64,000 bases of DNA from Saprospiraceae bacterium (lineage in GTDB: Bacteria; Bacteroidota; Bacteroidia; Chitinophagales; Saprospiraceae): contig JANQQI010000094.1 in assembly GCA_028285085.1 (NCBI GenBank), positions 47,383 to 111,382 on the forward strand. Reading direction: 5' to 3'. Positions within the stretch are counted from its first letter, which is position 1. Every line of letters starts with the position of its first letter. Below the pieces are notes generated by a model, which saw only the letters and a program-made list of their open reading frames with translations, was not told the DNA's origin and did not search any database. Below are positions 51,422 through 60,123 of this stretch, one piece after another. The position numbers and the translations under genes are program-made.

Positions 51422-54190
51422 ATGCACATCGGGAGGCGAATAAATGCTACGCTATGCGGTATCATCCTACTGCTATCAGTGACGGCGCTGGAGGGGCAGG
51501 TACGCTTGCAGTTGGAGCGTGCTGATTCTTTGGCTCAAGCCAGTGAATTCAAAGCTGCCGCTCAGCTCTTAGACCAAATCATTAGTTCGCGTCCCCGAAA
51601 TTTCGATCTTGCCCAGGCTTATAATCAGCGTAGTTACGTGGCTATGCAATTATATGAGTTCGATCGTGCGGTGACTTACAATGAAAAGGCACTGATCATC
51701 TATCAGCGCTTGCAATACGAATTTATTGCTTCAAATTACATGCGTTTTGGCACCATTGAGCTCTTGCGCAAAAATCCTAAGGCTGCCGTTGATTACTTTC
51801 TCCAAGCTAAGGATTTACCACACGAAGATTTAGCATTTAGCGGAATTCTTGAAGGCTATCTGGCCTCCGCTTATCTACAGTTGGGAAAGACCAAACAAGC
51901 GGAGACCTACTTCGAAAATGCGGCTATGATTTTGGAAGAAGCGGCGGGCGTCCCCCGACAAGATTTGGTGACGTTGCAGTACGAACTAGGTAATTTCGCC
52001 ATGAGCCGCCGCCGTTTTGACGAAGCAGAACTGGCTTACCAAAAGGCCTTGGATATTGAGACTCAGCAAGCTACCAAAGGTACTAACCTCCGTTTGGCAA
52101 AGATTTACAATGCCTTAGGCGTGTTAGCCTGGAATTTTGATGACGATGATAAAAAGGCCAAGGATTATTTTCGTCAAGTTAAGCAGCACAGCTTTGGTCA
52201 CCGAAGAACCCAAGCCCTAGCGGAGATGAATCTTGCGCTCCTGGATCAACAACAAGGAGAGTTGAAAGGCGCCACCGCTGCTGTCAATCGCTGTCTAGAT
52301 TTGCTGACCCCACTTTCCAGTGAAGCCCCCGAAGATTTCATCCCTTTAATCCTGGACAAAAAGTTATACAGTCAAGCCTTGCACCTCAAATCACAATTGC
52401 TGTTGGAGGCCTATTTTGAAGATCCATCCGAAGATCGATTGATGGACATTGAAGAGAGTGCAAGCCTAGCCATAGAAGTATTTGAAAGTAGCTTGGTGAT
52501 TGCGGCTACGCCTACGTCTCAATTGGATTTATTGGAATCGGAATACAATGTTTACGAATTAGCGCTGCAGATTTATTTGAAACTCTTTGAATCCACCGAG
52601 CAGCAACGTTATATGTGGGATGCGTTTCGCACCGCTGAACGCGGAAAAGCGATTGGTCTAAAGATGCAAATGCAACAGTTGGATGCCGAAGTGAAATCTG
52701 GCGTTTCATCAACCACCTTAGATCGATTACAGGCTTTACGTCAGGAAATGTCTTACTATGAAACGTATTTGCAAGAGAAATACGATGATGTCAACTTTCG
52801 GGTAGAGCTATTGCGGTTGCGCCGAGAATACCAATCGATTTTATCTGGTTTAGAACAAGAAAGTCCTACCTACTTCAGCCTTCGTTACTACCGTCCTGTA
52901 CTGGATTTGGTGACTTTGCAAAATGCATTGAAGAGCTCGGATGTCCTGTTATCGTATTATCTGGGAGAGGAGGATTATTACATTTTTGTCGTTGAAAGGA
53001 GTAATATTTGGTGCTATGTGCAAGACATGAATGCAGCCTTACTGGATAGTAATACGAAGTGGACGTCTGCTTTGAATAAAGCGCAAAATAGTGGCAAAGG
53101 GAAATTGCCCTTACCCGATGTAGGCGTTTATTCAAAGTTATCTAGCCAGGGCGGTAATACGAGCCTTATCCCGGGGATTAGGTCGTGTATCGGCGCGATT
53201 AAAAAGTCAGATAAGAAACGTTTCACGGCACAAAGCCATCGTCTTTATCGTCGCCTGATTCAACCGGTAGAACGTAGTCTACGAAAGAAAAAGCAATTGA
53301 TTATTATTCCACACCGGGAACTCTGTTTCTTACCCTTTGAAACCCTTTTGACCAAAAGGGTAGAAGGCAAAAAGAAATACCGGCAGATGAAGTATCTTAT
53401 CAAGCGATACGCGATACAATACCACTTAAGTGTCGATCTGCTATTGTCTCAAAATAACTCAACTGCGCCAAAAGAAAACTCTTTTCTCGGTGTAGCGCCG
53501 GTGTTCAATCCAGAGGATAGTGTGGGCTATATTTGGAATAGCGCAGATTTTCAATTGGATAGTCTGTACCAAAATGCTTTCGTAGAACGCTCCGGCGGCA
53601 GTAGTCCTCGGCGTTTTCAGCGCTTGGAGCATTCAGAAAGCGAAGTAGTGAAAATTGCCGAGTACTTCGCCCGCAAAAACTTGCCCGGCAAAGCTTATCT
53701 ACATGGGATGGCTAGCGAAAGTGCACTCAAGGATATCATCGGAGATTACCGATACGTCCATATTGCTTCACATAGTTTCCTGAATGCGCAGCATCCCGAA
53801 CGCTCCGGGATTGCCCTGGCACAAAAGACCTCGGGAGAAGAAGATGGTATCTTGTACGCCGCTGAGGTGTATAACCTCGATCTTAAAGGCACCGAGTTGG
53901 TGGTGTTAAGTAGCTGCGAAAGTGCGCGTGGCCAGTTGGTGGGCCACGAAGGACCGCTATCCTTGACCCGTGGTTTTCTGTACGCTGGAGCTGAGAACAC
54001 CCTGAGTTCGCTATGGAAGGTCTCCGATCGCCACACTGCCAAGTTGATGACGCAGTTTTATGAAAAACTTTTGGGTGGCCGATCCTTTGGAGAGTCCCTG
54101 CGCTCGGCCAAGCTGAAAATGATTAAGAAGAAAAAGACCGCTAATCCACGCTTGTGGGCAGGTTTTATTTTGAATGGTAATTTAGAATAA
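51422..54190 (+). CDS. Secreted TPR-CHAT peptidase-like protein
   Basis: The 922-residue protein begins with a signal peptide (to about residue 25, VTALEGQ). TPR-like repeats fill about residues 30-330, with a helical/coiled region to about 500, and the CHAT domain ends the protein. The dyad is H784 (HIASHS) and C832 (LSSCESARGQ), followed by GHEGPLSLTRGFLYAGAENTLSSLWKVSD. Unlike the CHAT protein at 1.4-4.3 kb, it has no C-terminal membrane helix. It follows the linker-bearing membrane protein by about 180 nt on the same strand. Proteolytic activity is inferred, and the substrate may be the neighbouring membrane protein. Confidence 0.88.
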   Translation: MHIGRRINATLCGIILLLSVTALEGQVRLQLERADSLAQASEFKAAAQLLDQIISSRPRNFDLAQAYNQRSYVAMQLYEFDRAVTYNEKALIIYQRLQYEFIASNYMRFGTIELLRKNPKAAVDYFLQAKDLPHEDLAFSGILEGYLASAYLQLGKTKQAETYFENAAMILEEAAGVPRQDLVTLQYELGNFAMSRRRFDEAELAYQKALDIETQQATKGTNLRLAKIYNALGVLAWNFDDDDKKAKDYFRQVKQHSFGHRRTQALAEMNLALLDQQQGELKGATAAVNRCLDLLTPLSSEAPEDFIPLILDKKLYSQALHLKSQLLLEAYFEDPSEDRLMDIEESASLAIEVFESSLVIAATPTSQLDLLESEYNVYELALQIYLKLFESTEQQRYMWDAFRTAERGKAIGLKMQMQQLDAEVKSGVSSTTLDRLQALRQEMSYYETYLQEKYDDVNFRVELLRLRREYQSILSGLEQESPTYFSLRYYRPVLDLVTLQNALKSSDVLLSYYLGEEDYYIFVVERSNIWCYVQDMNAALLDSNTKWTSALNKAQNSGKGKLPLPDVGVYSKLSSQGGNTSLIPGIRSCIGAIKKSDKKRFTAQSHRLYRRLIQPVERSLRKKKQLIIIPHRELCFLPFETLLTKRVEGKKKYRQMKYLIKRYAIQYHLSVDLLLSQNNSTAPKENSFLGVAPVFNPEDSVGYIWNSADFQLDSLYQNAFVERSGGSSPRRFQRLEHSESEVVKIAEYFARKNLPGKAYLHGMASESALKDIIGDYRYVHIASHSFLNAQHPERSGIALAQKTSGEEDGILYAAEVYNLDLKGTELVVLSSCESARGQLVGHEGPLSLTRGFLYAGAENTLSSLWKVSDRHTAKLMTQFYEKLLGGRSFGESLRSAKLKMIKKKKTANPRLWAGFILNGNLE

Positions 54191-54673
54191 TCGGTGTCTT
54201 CGTGCCGTGGAGGTAATGCTTAATCGTCCATTTTATAGGCTTGAATGCGAAAAATCCGACATAGGACTGGGTTTTTTTGAAAATTTTCCCCCTCATTTAT
54301 GGAATTTGCCTTTCTCCGGAATCTATAGATAATGACGCATCATACTCTTTTTGGCCAAATTGATCCAGCGTTGTTTTTTACCATAAGATGTCACTGGTAA
54401 AGACTGGTGAGCTATATGTCAATCCTTTCTTGCGACCGGAATGGTCGGCGGCGGTGGACAAGTGGATGGGCCCTCCCTCAAAGCCTATTGCCTTGCCAGT
54501 TATTTTCAATCTCTCTACCCCGTAACCTCTTTTCCTACCTACTTGCCCGATTCTATTGATCTGCTCTGTCAAAACATTCTCATTTTCAATTTCTTCGTGC
54601 ATCTCCAAGTGGACTTCCGTGGGAATTTTCCTATTTTCGACACATTCGAAAACAAGTGTATTGATGTTAAATT
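54191..54673. other. Intergenic region, 483 nt
   Basis: It lies between the CHAT gene and the BNR-repeat gene. A weak terminator candidate is at 54250-54278 (AAAAATCC pairing with GGGTTTTT, then T's). The remainder shows no convincing ORF, promoter pair or structured RNA. Confidence 0.4.
54250..54278 (+). terminator. Weak terminator candidate after the second CHAT gene
   Basis: AAAAATCC at 54250-54257 can pair with GGGTTTTT at 54269-54276 (one T-G wobble), and two more T's follow. The stem is mostly A-T, so support is modest. Confidence 0.35.
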
Positions 54674-54682
54674 ATGGATAGT

Positions 54683-57600
54683 ATGAGAAAATTATTTCGC
54701 TGCCTCAGTCTATGTCTGTGCGTGATGGTATTTAGTCAACCTTTGGCGGCTCAAAAGAAAAAGGCAAAATCAAAATCTGACCCTAAACCTGTTCCCGAAA
54801 CTACCTACGATGAAAACCTCTACAGCGCTTTGGAATGGCGTAATGTTGGGCCTTGGAGAGGTGGTCGTTCCTGTGCTGTCACTGGCGTGCCGGGCAAACC
54901 GAATTTATTCTATTTCGGAGCAGCCGGCGGCGGAATTTGGCGCACGGAAGATGGCGGCCGTAGCTGGGAGAATCTTTCCGATGGCTTCTTTGGCGGATCA
55001 ATCGGATCAATTGCGGTAAGTGCCTCTGATCACAATGTGATTTATGTCGGTGGTGGAGAGAAAACGGTGCGTGGGAATGTGTCTTTTGGTTACGGGGTCT
55101 GGAAATCAGAAGATGCTGGAAAGACTTGGAAACAAATGGGGCTTTCAACTTCTCGACATATTTCTCGGATTCGGGTACATCCCCAAAATCACAATATCGT
55201 TTATGCGGCGGTGATGGGCAATTTATTTGCTTCAAGTGAGGAACGAGGGGTGTACAAAAGTATTGATGGTGGTGAGAATTGGACTAAGGTATTGTTTGTC
55301 AATGAAGATGCCGGAGCGGTTGATCTCTGCTTGGATCCCAATAATCCGCGAATCATGTACGCTTCGACCTGGCGGATCCGACGCACGCCCTATAGTTTAT
55401 CCAGTGGAGGAGAAGGTTGCGGGTTATGGAAAAGTACGGATAGTGGAGAGACTTGGGAAGAAATTACAGCTAATGAAGGCCTGCCAAAAGGAACTTTAGG
55501 TATCATTGGGGTAACGGTTTCGCCGGTAAATTCAGAGCGAGTTTGGGCTATTATTGAATCTAAAGATGGTGGTGTATTTCGTTCTGAAAATGGCGGTGAA
55601 ACCTGGAAAAAAATCAATAGTGAGCGCAAGCTTCGCCAGAGAGCTTGGTATTACACTCGGATTTACGCTGACCCTCAGGATGAGGATGTGGTGTATGTAA
55701 TGAATGTCCGTTTTCATAAGTCAAAAGACGGCGGAAAAACCTTCAGTAGTTATCGAACACCTCATGGGGATCACCACGATCTCTGGATTGCTCCCGAAAA
55801 CCCTAAACGGATCATTGTAGGCGATGATGGAGGGGCTCAAATTACTTACGACGGCGGTGAAACCTGGAGCACTTATCAAAATCAACCCACCTCACAATTT
55901 TATCGCGTCACCACTGATGATGCTTTCCCCTACCGAATTTATGCCGCTCAGCAGGATAATAGTACGATCCGTATTCGACATCGAAGCTTTGGCGGCGCTA
56001 TTGACAAGGATGATTGGGAATCAACCGCGGGGTGTGAGTGTGGCCATATTGCGATTGATCCACGCAACAATGATATTGTTTATGGAGGATGCTACGATGG
56101 TTTGCTAGAACGAAAAGATCATCGAACGGATCTGGTGCGGTCGATTAATGTTTGGCCGGACAATCCCATGGGACACGGCGCTGAAGGAATGCGTTATCGT
56201 TTTCAGTGGAATTTCCCACTATTCTTTTCCCCACATGATCCAAAGAAACTTTATGCCGCTTCCAATCACCTGCACGTGACTACTAATGAAGGGCAGTCCT
56301 GGGAGATGCTTAGCCCAGACCTGACCCGCAATGATAGTTCAAGACTCGTGTCTTCGGGTGGTCCGATTACCCAGGATAATACCTCCGTAGAATATTATTG
56401 TACGATTTTCGCAGCCGTCGAATCCACACGAATTCCCGGTTTGATTTGGACGGGCTCCGATGATGGTTTGATTCACTTGACCCGTGATGGTGGCCAAAAC
56501 TGGACTAACGTTACCCCGCCAGATTTACCAGAGTGGAGTATGATCAATAGCCTTGAGGCCGACCCCTTTGAGGATGGAGGCGCGTATGTCGCCGCAACAC
56601 GCTATAAGTTAGGCGATTTCCAGCCGCTACTATACCGTACCAAGGATTTTGGGAAAACGTGGACGAAGATTGTCGATGGCATTGATGAAGAGCACTTCAC
56701 GCGTGTTGTTCGTACCGATCCGGATCGAGCCGGGCTGCTTTATGCAGGAACAGAAAGTGGCGTTTATGTATCATATAATGATGGTCAAGACTGGCAACCT
56801 TTACAACTCAACTTGCCTGTGGTCCCCATTACGGACTTAGTCGTAAAGAACAAGAATCTGATTGCTGCTACCCAAGGCCGTAGCCTCTGGATTATTGATG
56901 ATTTGAGTGTACTACACCAGCTCAATCAATCTCTGGCTACGAAAGACCAGCACTTGTTTCGTCCCATGGATGCCTATCGAGTACCGGGATTCCAAAGCAA
57001 GAACGTAAAAAATAGGGGGCAAAATCACCCCGGCGGCGTCATGGTACATTATTATCTTAAAGAATTGGCGGATACGACCGAGGTGGCTCTAAGCTTTTTG
57101 GATGAACAGGGAGAAGTCATCAAGACCTATTCCAATAAAGCCAAAGAAAAGCGAGATCAGTTGAAAGTAGAAGCCGGAGCCAATCGCTGGATTTGGAATA
57201 TGAATTATCCACCGGCGGCGAAGTTCAAAGGCATGATTCTCTGGTGGGCGAGTCTGAGCGGGCCGAAGGCCTTACCCGGTAATTATCGGGTTCGATTGAG
57301 TGTGAATGGGGTAGAGGAGGAACAACCCTTTGCCATCATCGCAGATCCACGCTCGGAGGCGACAACTGCAGATTTACAGGCGCAATTTGATTTCATTAGT
57401 AGTAATTGTGACAAAATTACCGAGGCACACCAGACGATTGTACAGATTCGGGATATTCGTAAACAGATGAAAAATTATACCAATCGACTGCCGGAGGAAA
57501 CTCGCTTCGATACTTTGCGGCAAGCGGCTACAGCCATTGATTCGGTGATGACCGCCGTGGAGGAAAATTTATACCAAACCAAAAATGAGAGTCCGCAGGA

Positions 57601-57841
57601 TCCACTTAATTTTCCAATTCGGTTGACCAATAAATTGGGGCACCTCAATTCATTGAGTCGAACGGGGGATTATCCTCCTACTGCTCAAGCCATCGCTGTG
57701 CGTGACGAATTGGTAATAGCAATCGATGCTGAGATCAACCGATTCCGGCAAATCGTAGCACAAGATTTACCTGCCTTTAACCAACTGGTTCGAACCTTGG
57801 CCGTAGATGCCATCATTTTGAAAGACGAAACCCAGGATTAG
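54683..57841 (+). CDS. Large secreted BNR/Vps10-like beta-propeller protein
   Basis: About 1052 residues; ATGs at 54674 and 54683 both precede a signal peptide ending near PLAAQ. Residues about 40-760 carry many BNR/Asp-box-like repeats (GGGIWRTEDGGRSWENL, GVWKSEDAGKTWKQM, GLWKSTDSGETWEEI, GVFRSENGGETWKKI, LIHLTRDGGQNWTNV), matching the two-propeller WD40/YVTN/BNR-like proteins often labelled glycosyl hydrolase or sortilin-like. The C-terminal about 280 residues include a beta domain and a helical segment (ITEAHQTIVQIRDIRKQMKNY). No T9SS sorting domain is seen. Enzymatic function is not established for the group. Confidence 0.85.
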   Translation: MRKLFRCLSLCLCVMVFSQPLAAQKKKAKSKSDPKPVPETTYDENLYSALEWRNVGPWRGGRSCAVTGVPGKPNLFYFGAAGGGIWRTEDGGRSWENLSDGFFGGSIGSIAVSASDHNVIYVGGGEKTVRGNVSFGYGVWKSEDAGKTWKQMGLSTSRHISRIRVHPQNHNIVYAAVMGNLFASSEERGVYKSIDGGENWTKVLFVNEDAGAVDLCLDPNNPRIMYASTWRIRRTPYSLSSGGEGCGLWKSTDSGETWEEITANEGLPKGTLGIIGVTVSPVNSERVWAIIESKDGGVFRSENGGETWKKINSERKLRQRAWYYTRIYADPQDEDVVYVMNVRFHKSKDGGKTFSSYRTPHGDHHDLWIAPENPKRIIVGDDGGAQITYDGGETWSTYQNQPTSQFYRVTTDDAFPYRIYAAQQDNSTIRIRHRSFGGAIDKDDWESTAGCECGHIAIDPRNNDIVYGGCYDGLLERKDHRTDLVRSINVWPDNPMGHGAEGMRYRFQWNFPLFFSPHDPKKLYAASNHLHVTTNEGQSWEMLSPDLTRNDSSRLVSSGGPITQDNTSVEYYCTIFAAVESTRIPGLIWTGSDDGLIHLTRDGGQNWTNVTPPDLPEWSMINSLEADPFEDGGAYVAATRYKLGDFQPLLYRTKDFGKTWTKIVDGIDEEHFTRVVRTDPDRAGLLYAGTESGVYVSYNDGQDWQPLQLNLPVVPITDLVVKNKNLIAATQGRSLWIIDDLSVLHQLNQSLATKDQHLFRPMDAYRVPGFQSKNVKNRGQNHPGGVMVHYYLKELADTTEVALSFLDEQGEVIKTYSNKAKEKRDQLKVEAGANRWIWNMNYPPAAKFKGMILWWASLSGPKALPGNYRVRLSVNGVEEEQPFAIIADPRSEATTADLQAQFDFISSNCDKITEAHQTIVQIRDIRKQMKNYTNRLPEETRFDTLRQAATAIDSVMTAVEENLYQTKNESPQDPLNFPIRLTNKLGHLNSLSRTGDYPPTAQAIAVRDELVIAIDAEINRFRQIVAQDLPAFNQLVRTLAVDAIILKDETQD

Positions 57842-58031
57842 GCCATCAGGAAGGGGGATTGGGAAATTTGTCATTCCAATCCTCCTTTTCAGCTTTCCTC
57901 TCGGTCTAATTTGGTGTATTTTTAAATAAACCTACCGTTAATCAAAGTCAATTCTAAAGACAAAAATTAGTACTTATCCTGCTTTCATACTGCACTTTTT
58001 TAAATCGATTTTTTAACTAAAAAGTGTATAT

Positions 58032-59879
58032 ATGAAAACTTTACTGGTTTGGTTTACGCTCTTTGCTGGTAGTCAATTGGCTACAGCGCAAGAAGCTAGA
58101 TTTTGTACTGAATGTGGTTCTGCTTCGGTTATCGCAACGGTTGATGGCTGTACGATTACGGGAATCAGTAGCTGTTTTAATTTTTCCCCAACCATTTGGA
58201 ATGTGCGTCGAGCGGGAGAAGCTGACTTTGATGAACAACCTGGAGGTGCACTTATTTATCCGGTTGACGGCCCCAGCACTTATGAAGTTTCCTTTCTTTA
58301 CGAATGTGAAGGGGAAACTTATAAAGCGACTCCGGTGATCGTACAGGTGACTTGTGAAGACTGCCCTCATCCCGGAGGACAAGTTGATTTTACGGCCACT
58401 AAGAATACAACTTCGGAAGGCTGTACTTTTGATTTCACCCCTGATTATTCTGGCTTGGGACAAGTCACAGGTTATTTCTGGACGTTTACAGACGGTATGC
58501 CGAGTTTTTCTACATCCATGCTGCCATCCGTTGATTTCCCGGAGGAATTAACAGAGACGGAAGTATGTTTGACGGTTCAACTAGCAGAAGGGCCAGAGTG
58601 TGATTCAACCACGATTTGTAAAACGATTCCGCTTGACTGCTTGTGTGACGACTTCTTGGCTAACTTTACTTACACCTTGGATAGTTGCACGCTTTCATTA
58701 GATGGTAGTTCGACGACTACGGATGACAATCCCATTTCTTTTTATTCCTACCTCGTTGACGGCGTTGTAGTGGATTTTGGATTTAATTCTACGCCGGGCT
58801 TGTCTACCTATCAATTTTCCAGCAATGGCATCTACGAAGTGTGTTTGTATATCACCTATTCCTCCTCACCCTTCATTTTCACACCTGTTTGTTCGGATCA
58901 AATTTGCAAAACGGTGATTGTTACCGATTGTGGTGAAACCTGCATCAACAATAACATCGGCCTTAATCTGGTGAATTTACCAGATGATGAGGTCGATGTG
59001 GAAGGGGGCTGCGGTGATGCCTTCTTTACCATCTTGCCAACCGGAATCGCAACCGGGAGTTGTGAAAATAATCTGAGTTATTGGATTGACTACGGAGATG
59101 GAAATGTTTGTCATTTTTCGGGAGGAGATTGTGATGAGGTAAGTACAGGCTTGGTGCGACATCAATACGCAGAAAATGGGACCTATACTGTGTGTGGCTA
59201 TGTTTATGACAATTGCGGTTGTTACAATTTTGACTGTACGACGGTGACTATTGACTGTTATGATGATATGACTACAGTCTGTGAAGCATCATTTATCAGT
59301 GTCGAAAGTGAAGAATGTGAGATGGCAGCTTGTGATTTGGGAACTTTAGAGAATTGCAGTTTCTGTTTTCAATCGACAAGTACTCCGAGTAATGGATCGA
59401 CTATTACTCAAGAGGCCTGGCTCATTAGCTATTTAGTTGGAGATGAAATAGAGACTTTTGAAGTTCTTGGGAATAGCGTTAAAATCTGTCCACCCACGGA
59501 AGTTCCTGAAGTCAAGGTTTGTGTGACTATGTTGGATGATACCTTTTGTAAAAGTAGTTACTGCGAAACGATTACGAATAGCTGCGCTCGAATCAATGAA
59601 TTAAACATTGGTGGCCGATCTTCGAATCCGATCAATGAAAAACTTATGGTGTTTCCAAATCCTAGCCGTGGCCAAATCGAGATCCAATGCGTCGATGTCA
59701 CTGTGGAACTACAACGCATCGACATCTTTGATCTAAAGGGGCAGTTGGTCTGGCAGCAAGACGGAAGAAACCAATCCGCTATTCAAATCCAGGAGCTTAA
59801 CCTACCAAATGGCACTTACATGTTACAAGCGATTACGAAAACATCTATTTATACTGAAAAGTTAGTGATTACGCCTTAA
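58032..59879 (+). CDS. Cys-rich PKD-repeat T9SS cargo protein, copy 1
   Basis: The 615-residue protein has a signal peptide ending near LATAQ and about 39 cysteines, very high for a bacterial exported protein. Two or more PKD-like Ig domains are visible (VTGYFWTFTDGMPSF; YWIDYGDGNVCHF, then HQYAENGTYTVCGYVYD). The C-terminal about 80 residues are a type A sorting domain: MVFPNPSRGQIEI, IFDLKGQLVWQQ and LPNGTYMLQAI. It is therefore likely secreted through T9SS as an adhesive or structural surface protein cross-linked by disulfides. A close architectural paralogue follows. No ligand can be inferred. Confidence 0.85.
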   Translation: MKTLLVWFTLFAGSQLATAQEARFCTECGSASVIATVDGCTITGISSCFNFSPTIWNVRRAGEADFDEQPGGALIYPVDGPSTYEVSFLYECEGETYKATPVIVQVTCEDCPHPGGQVDFTATKNTTSEGCTFDFTPDYSGLGQVTGYFWTFTDGMPSFSTSMLPSVDFPEELTETEVCLTVQLAEGPECDSTTICKTIPLDCLCDDFLANFTYTLDSCTLSLDGSSTTTDDNPISFYSYLVDGVVVDFGFNSTPGLSTYQFSSNGIYEVCLYITYSSSPFIFTPVCSDQICKTVIVTDCGETCINNNIGLNLVNLPDDEVDVEGGCGDAFFTILPTGIATGSCENNLSYWIDYGDGNVCHFSGGDCDEVSTGLVRHQYAENGTYTVCGYVYDNCGCYNFDCTTVTIDCYDDMTTVCEASFISVESEECEMAACDLGTLENCSFCFQSTSTPSNGSTITQEAWLISYLVGDEIETFEVLGNSVKICPPTEVPEVKVCVTMLDDTFCKSSYCETITNSCARINELNIGGRSSNPINEKLMVFPNPSRGQIEIQCVDVTVELQRIDIFDLKGQLVWQQDGRNQSAIQIQELNLPNGTYMLQAITKTSIYTEKLVITP

Positions 59880-59897
59880 AGAGACCTTACAATGACC

Positions 59898-59931
59898 ATT
59901 TCAGCCGTGATAGACACATCGCGGCTGAAAT
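59898..59931 (+). terminator. Hairpin after Cys-rich gene 1
   Basis: ATTTCAGCCGTGAT and ATCGCGGCTGAAAT pair over 14 bp (one G-U) with a 6 nt loop, 18 nt after the stop codon. The following T-tract is short. Confidence 0.55.
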
Positions 59932-59970
59932 GAATTTTATGGAAAATATCTTGTATTTGTCAAAACCAGA

Positions 59971-60002
59971 TTTGACCTCTTAATGAGAATAACTTATATT
60001 TG
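59971..60002 (+). promoter_or_regulatory. Promoter of Cys-rich gene 2
   Basis: TTTG at 59971-59974, a 20 nt spacer and TATATTTG at 59995-60002 exactly match the Bacteroidota -33/-7 consensus. Transcription should start near 60009, about 115 nt before the ATG at 60124. Confidence 0.75.
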
Positions 60003-60123
60003 AATTGATTGAGGACACCTATTTTTCTTTCCCTCATCTTCCACATATACTTTTTGCTTTTTAAATGTACTGGTAAGTCAGCCACTGATTACAGATTATT
60101 TTATTAATTCAAAAAGTATAATT

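Noticed and set aside
54378..54686. Overlapping ORFs of 76 and 81 codons on opposite strands between the CHAT and BNR genes
   Set aside because: Neither has a signal, domain or plausible start context, and the plus-strand one runs into the next gene's start.
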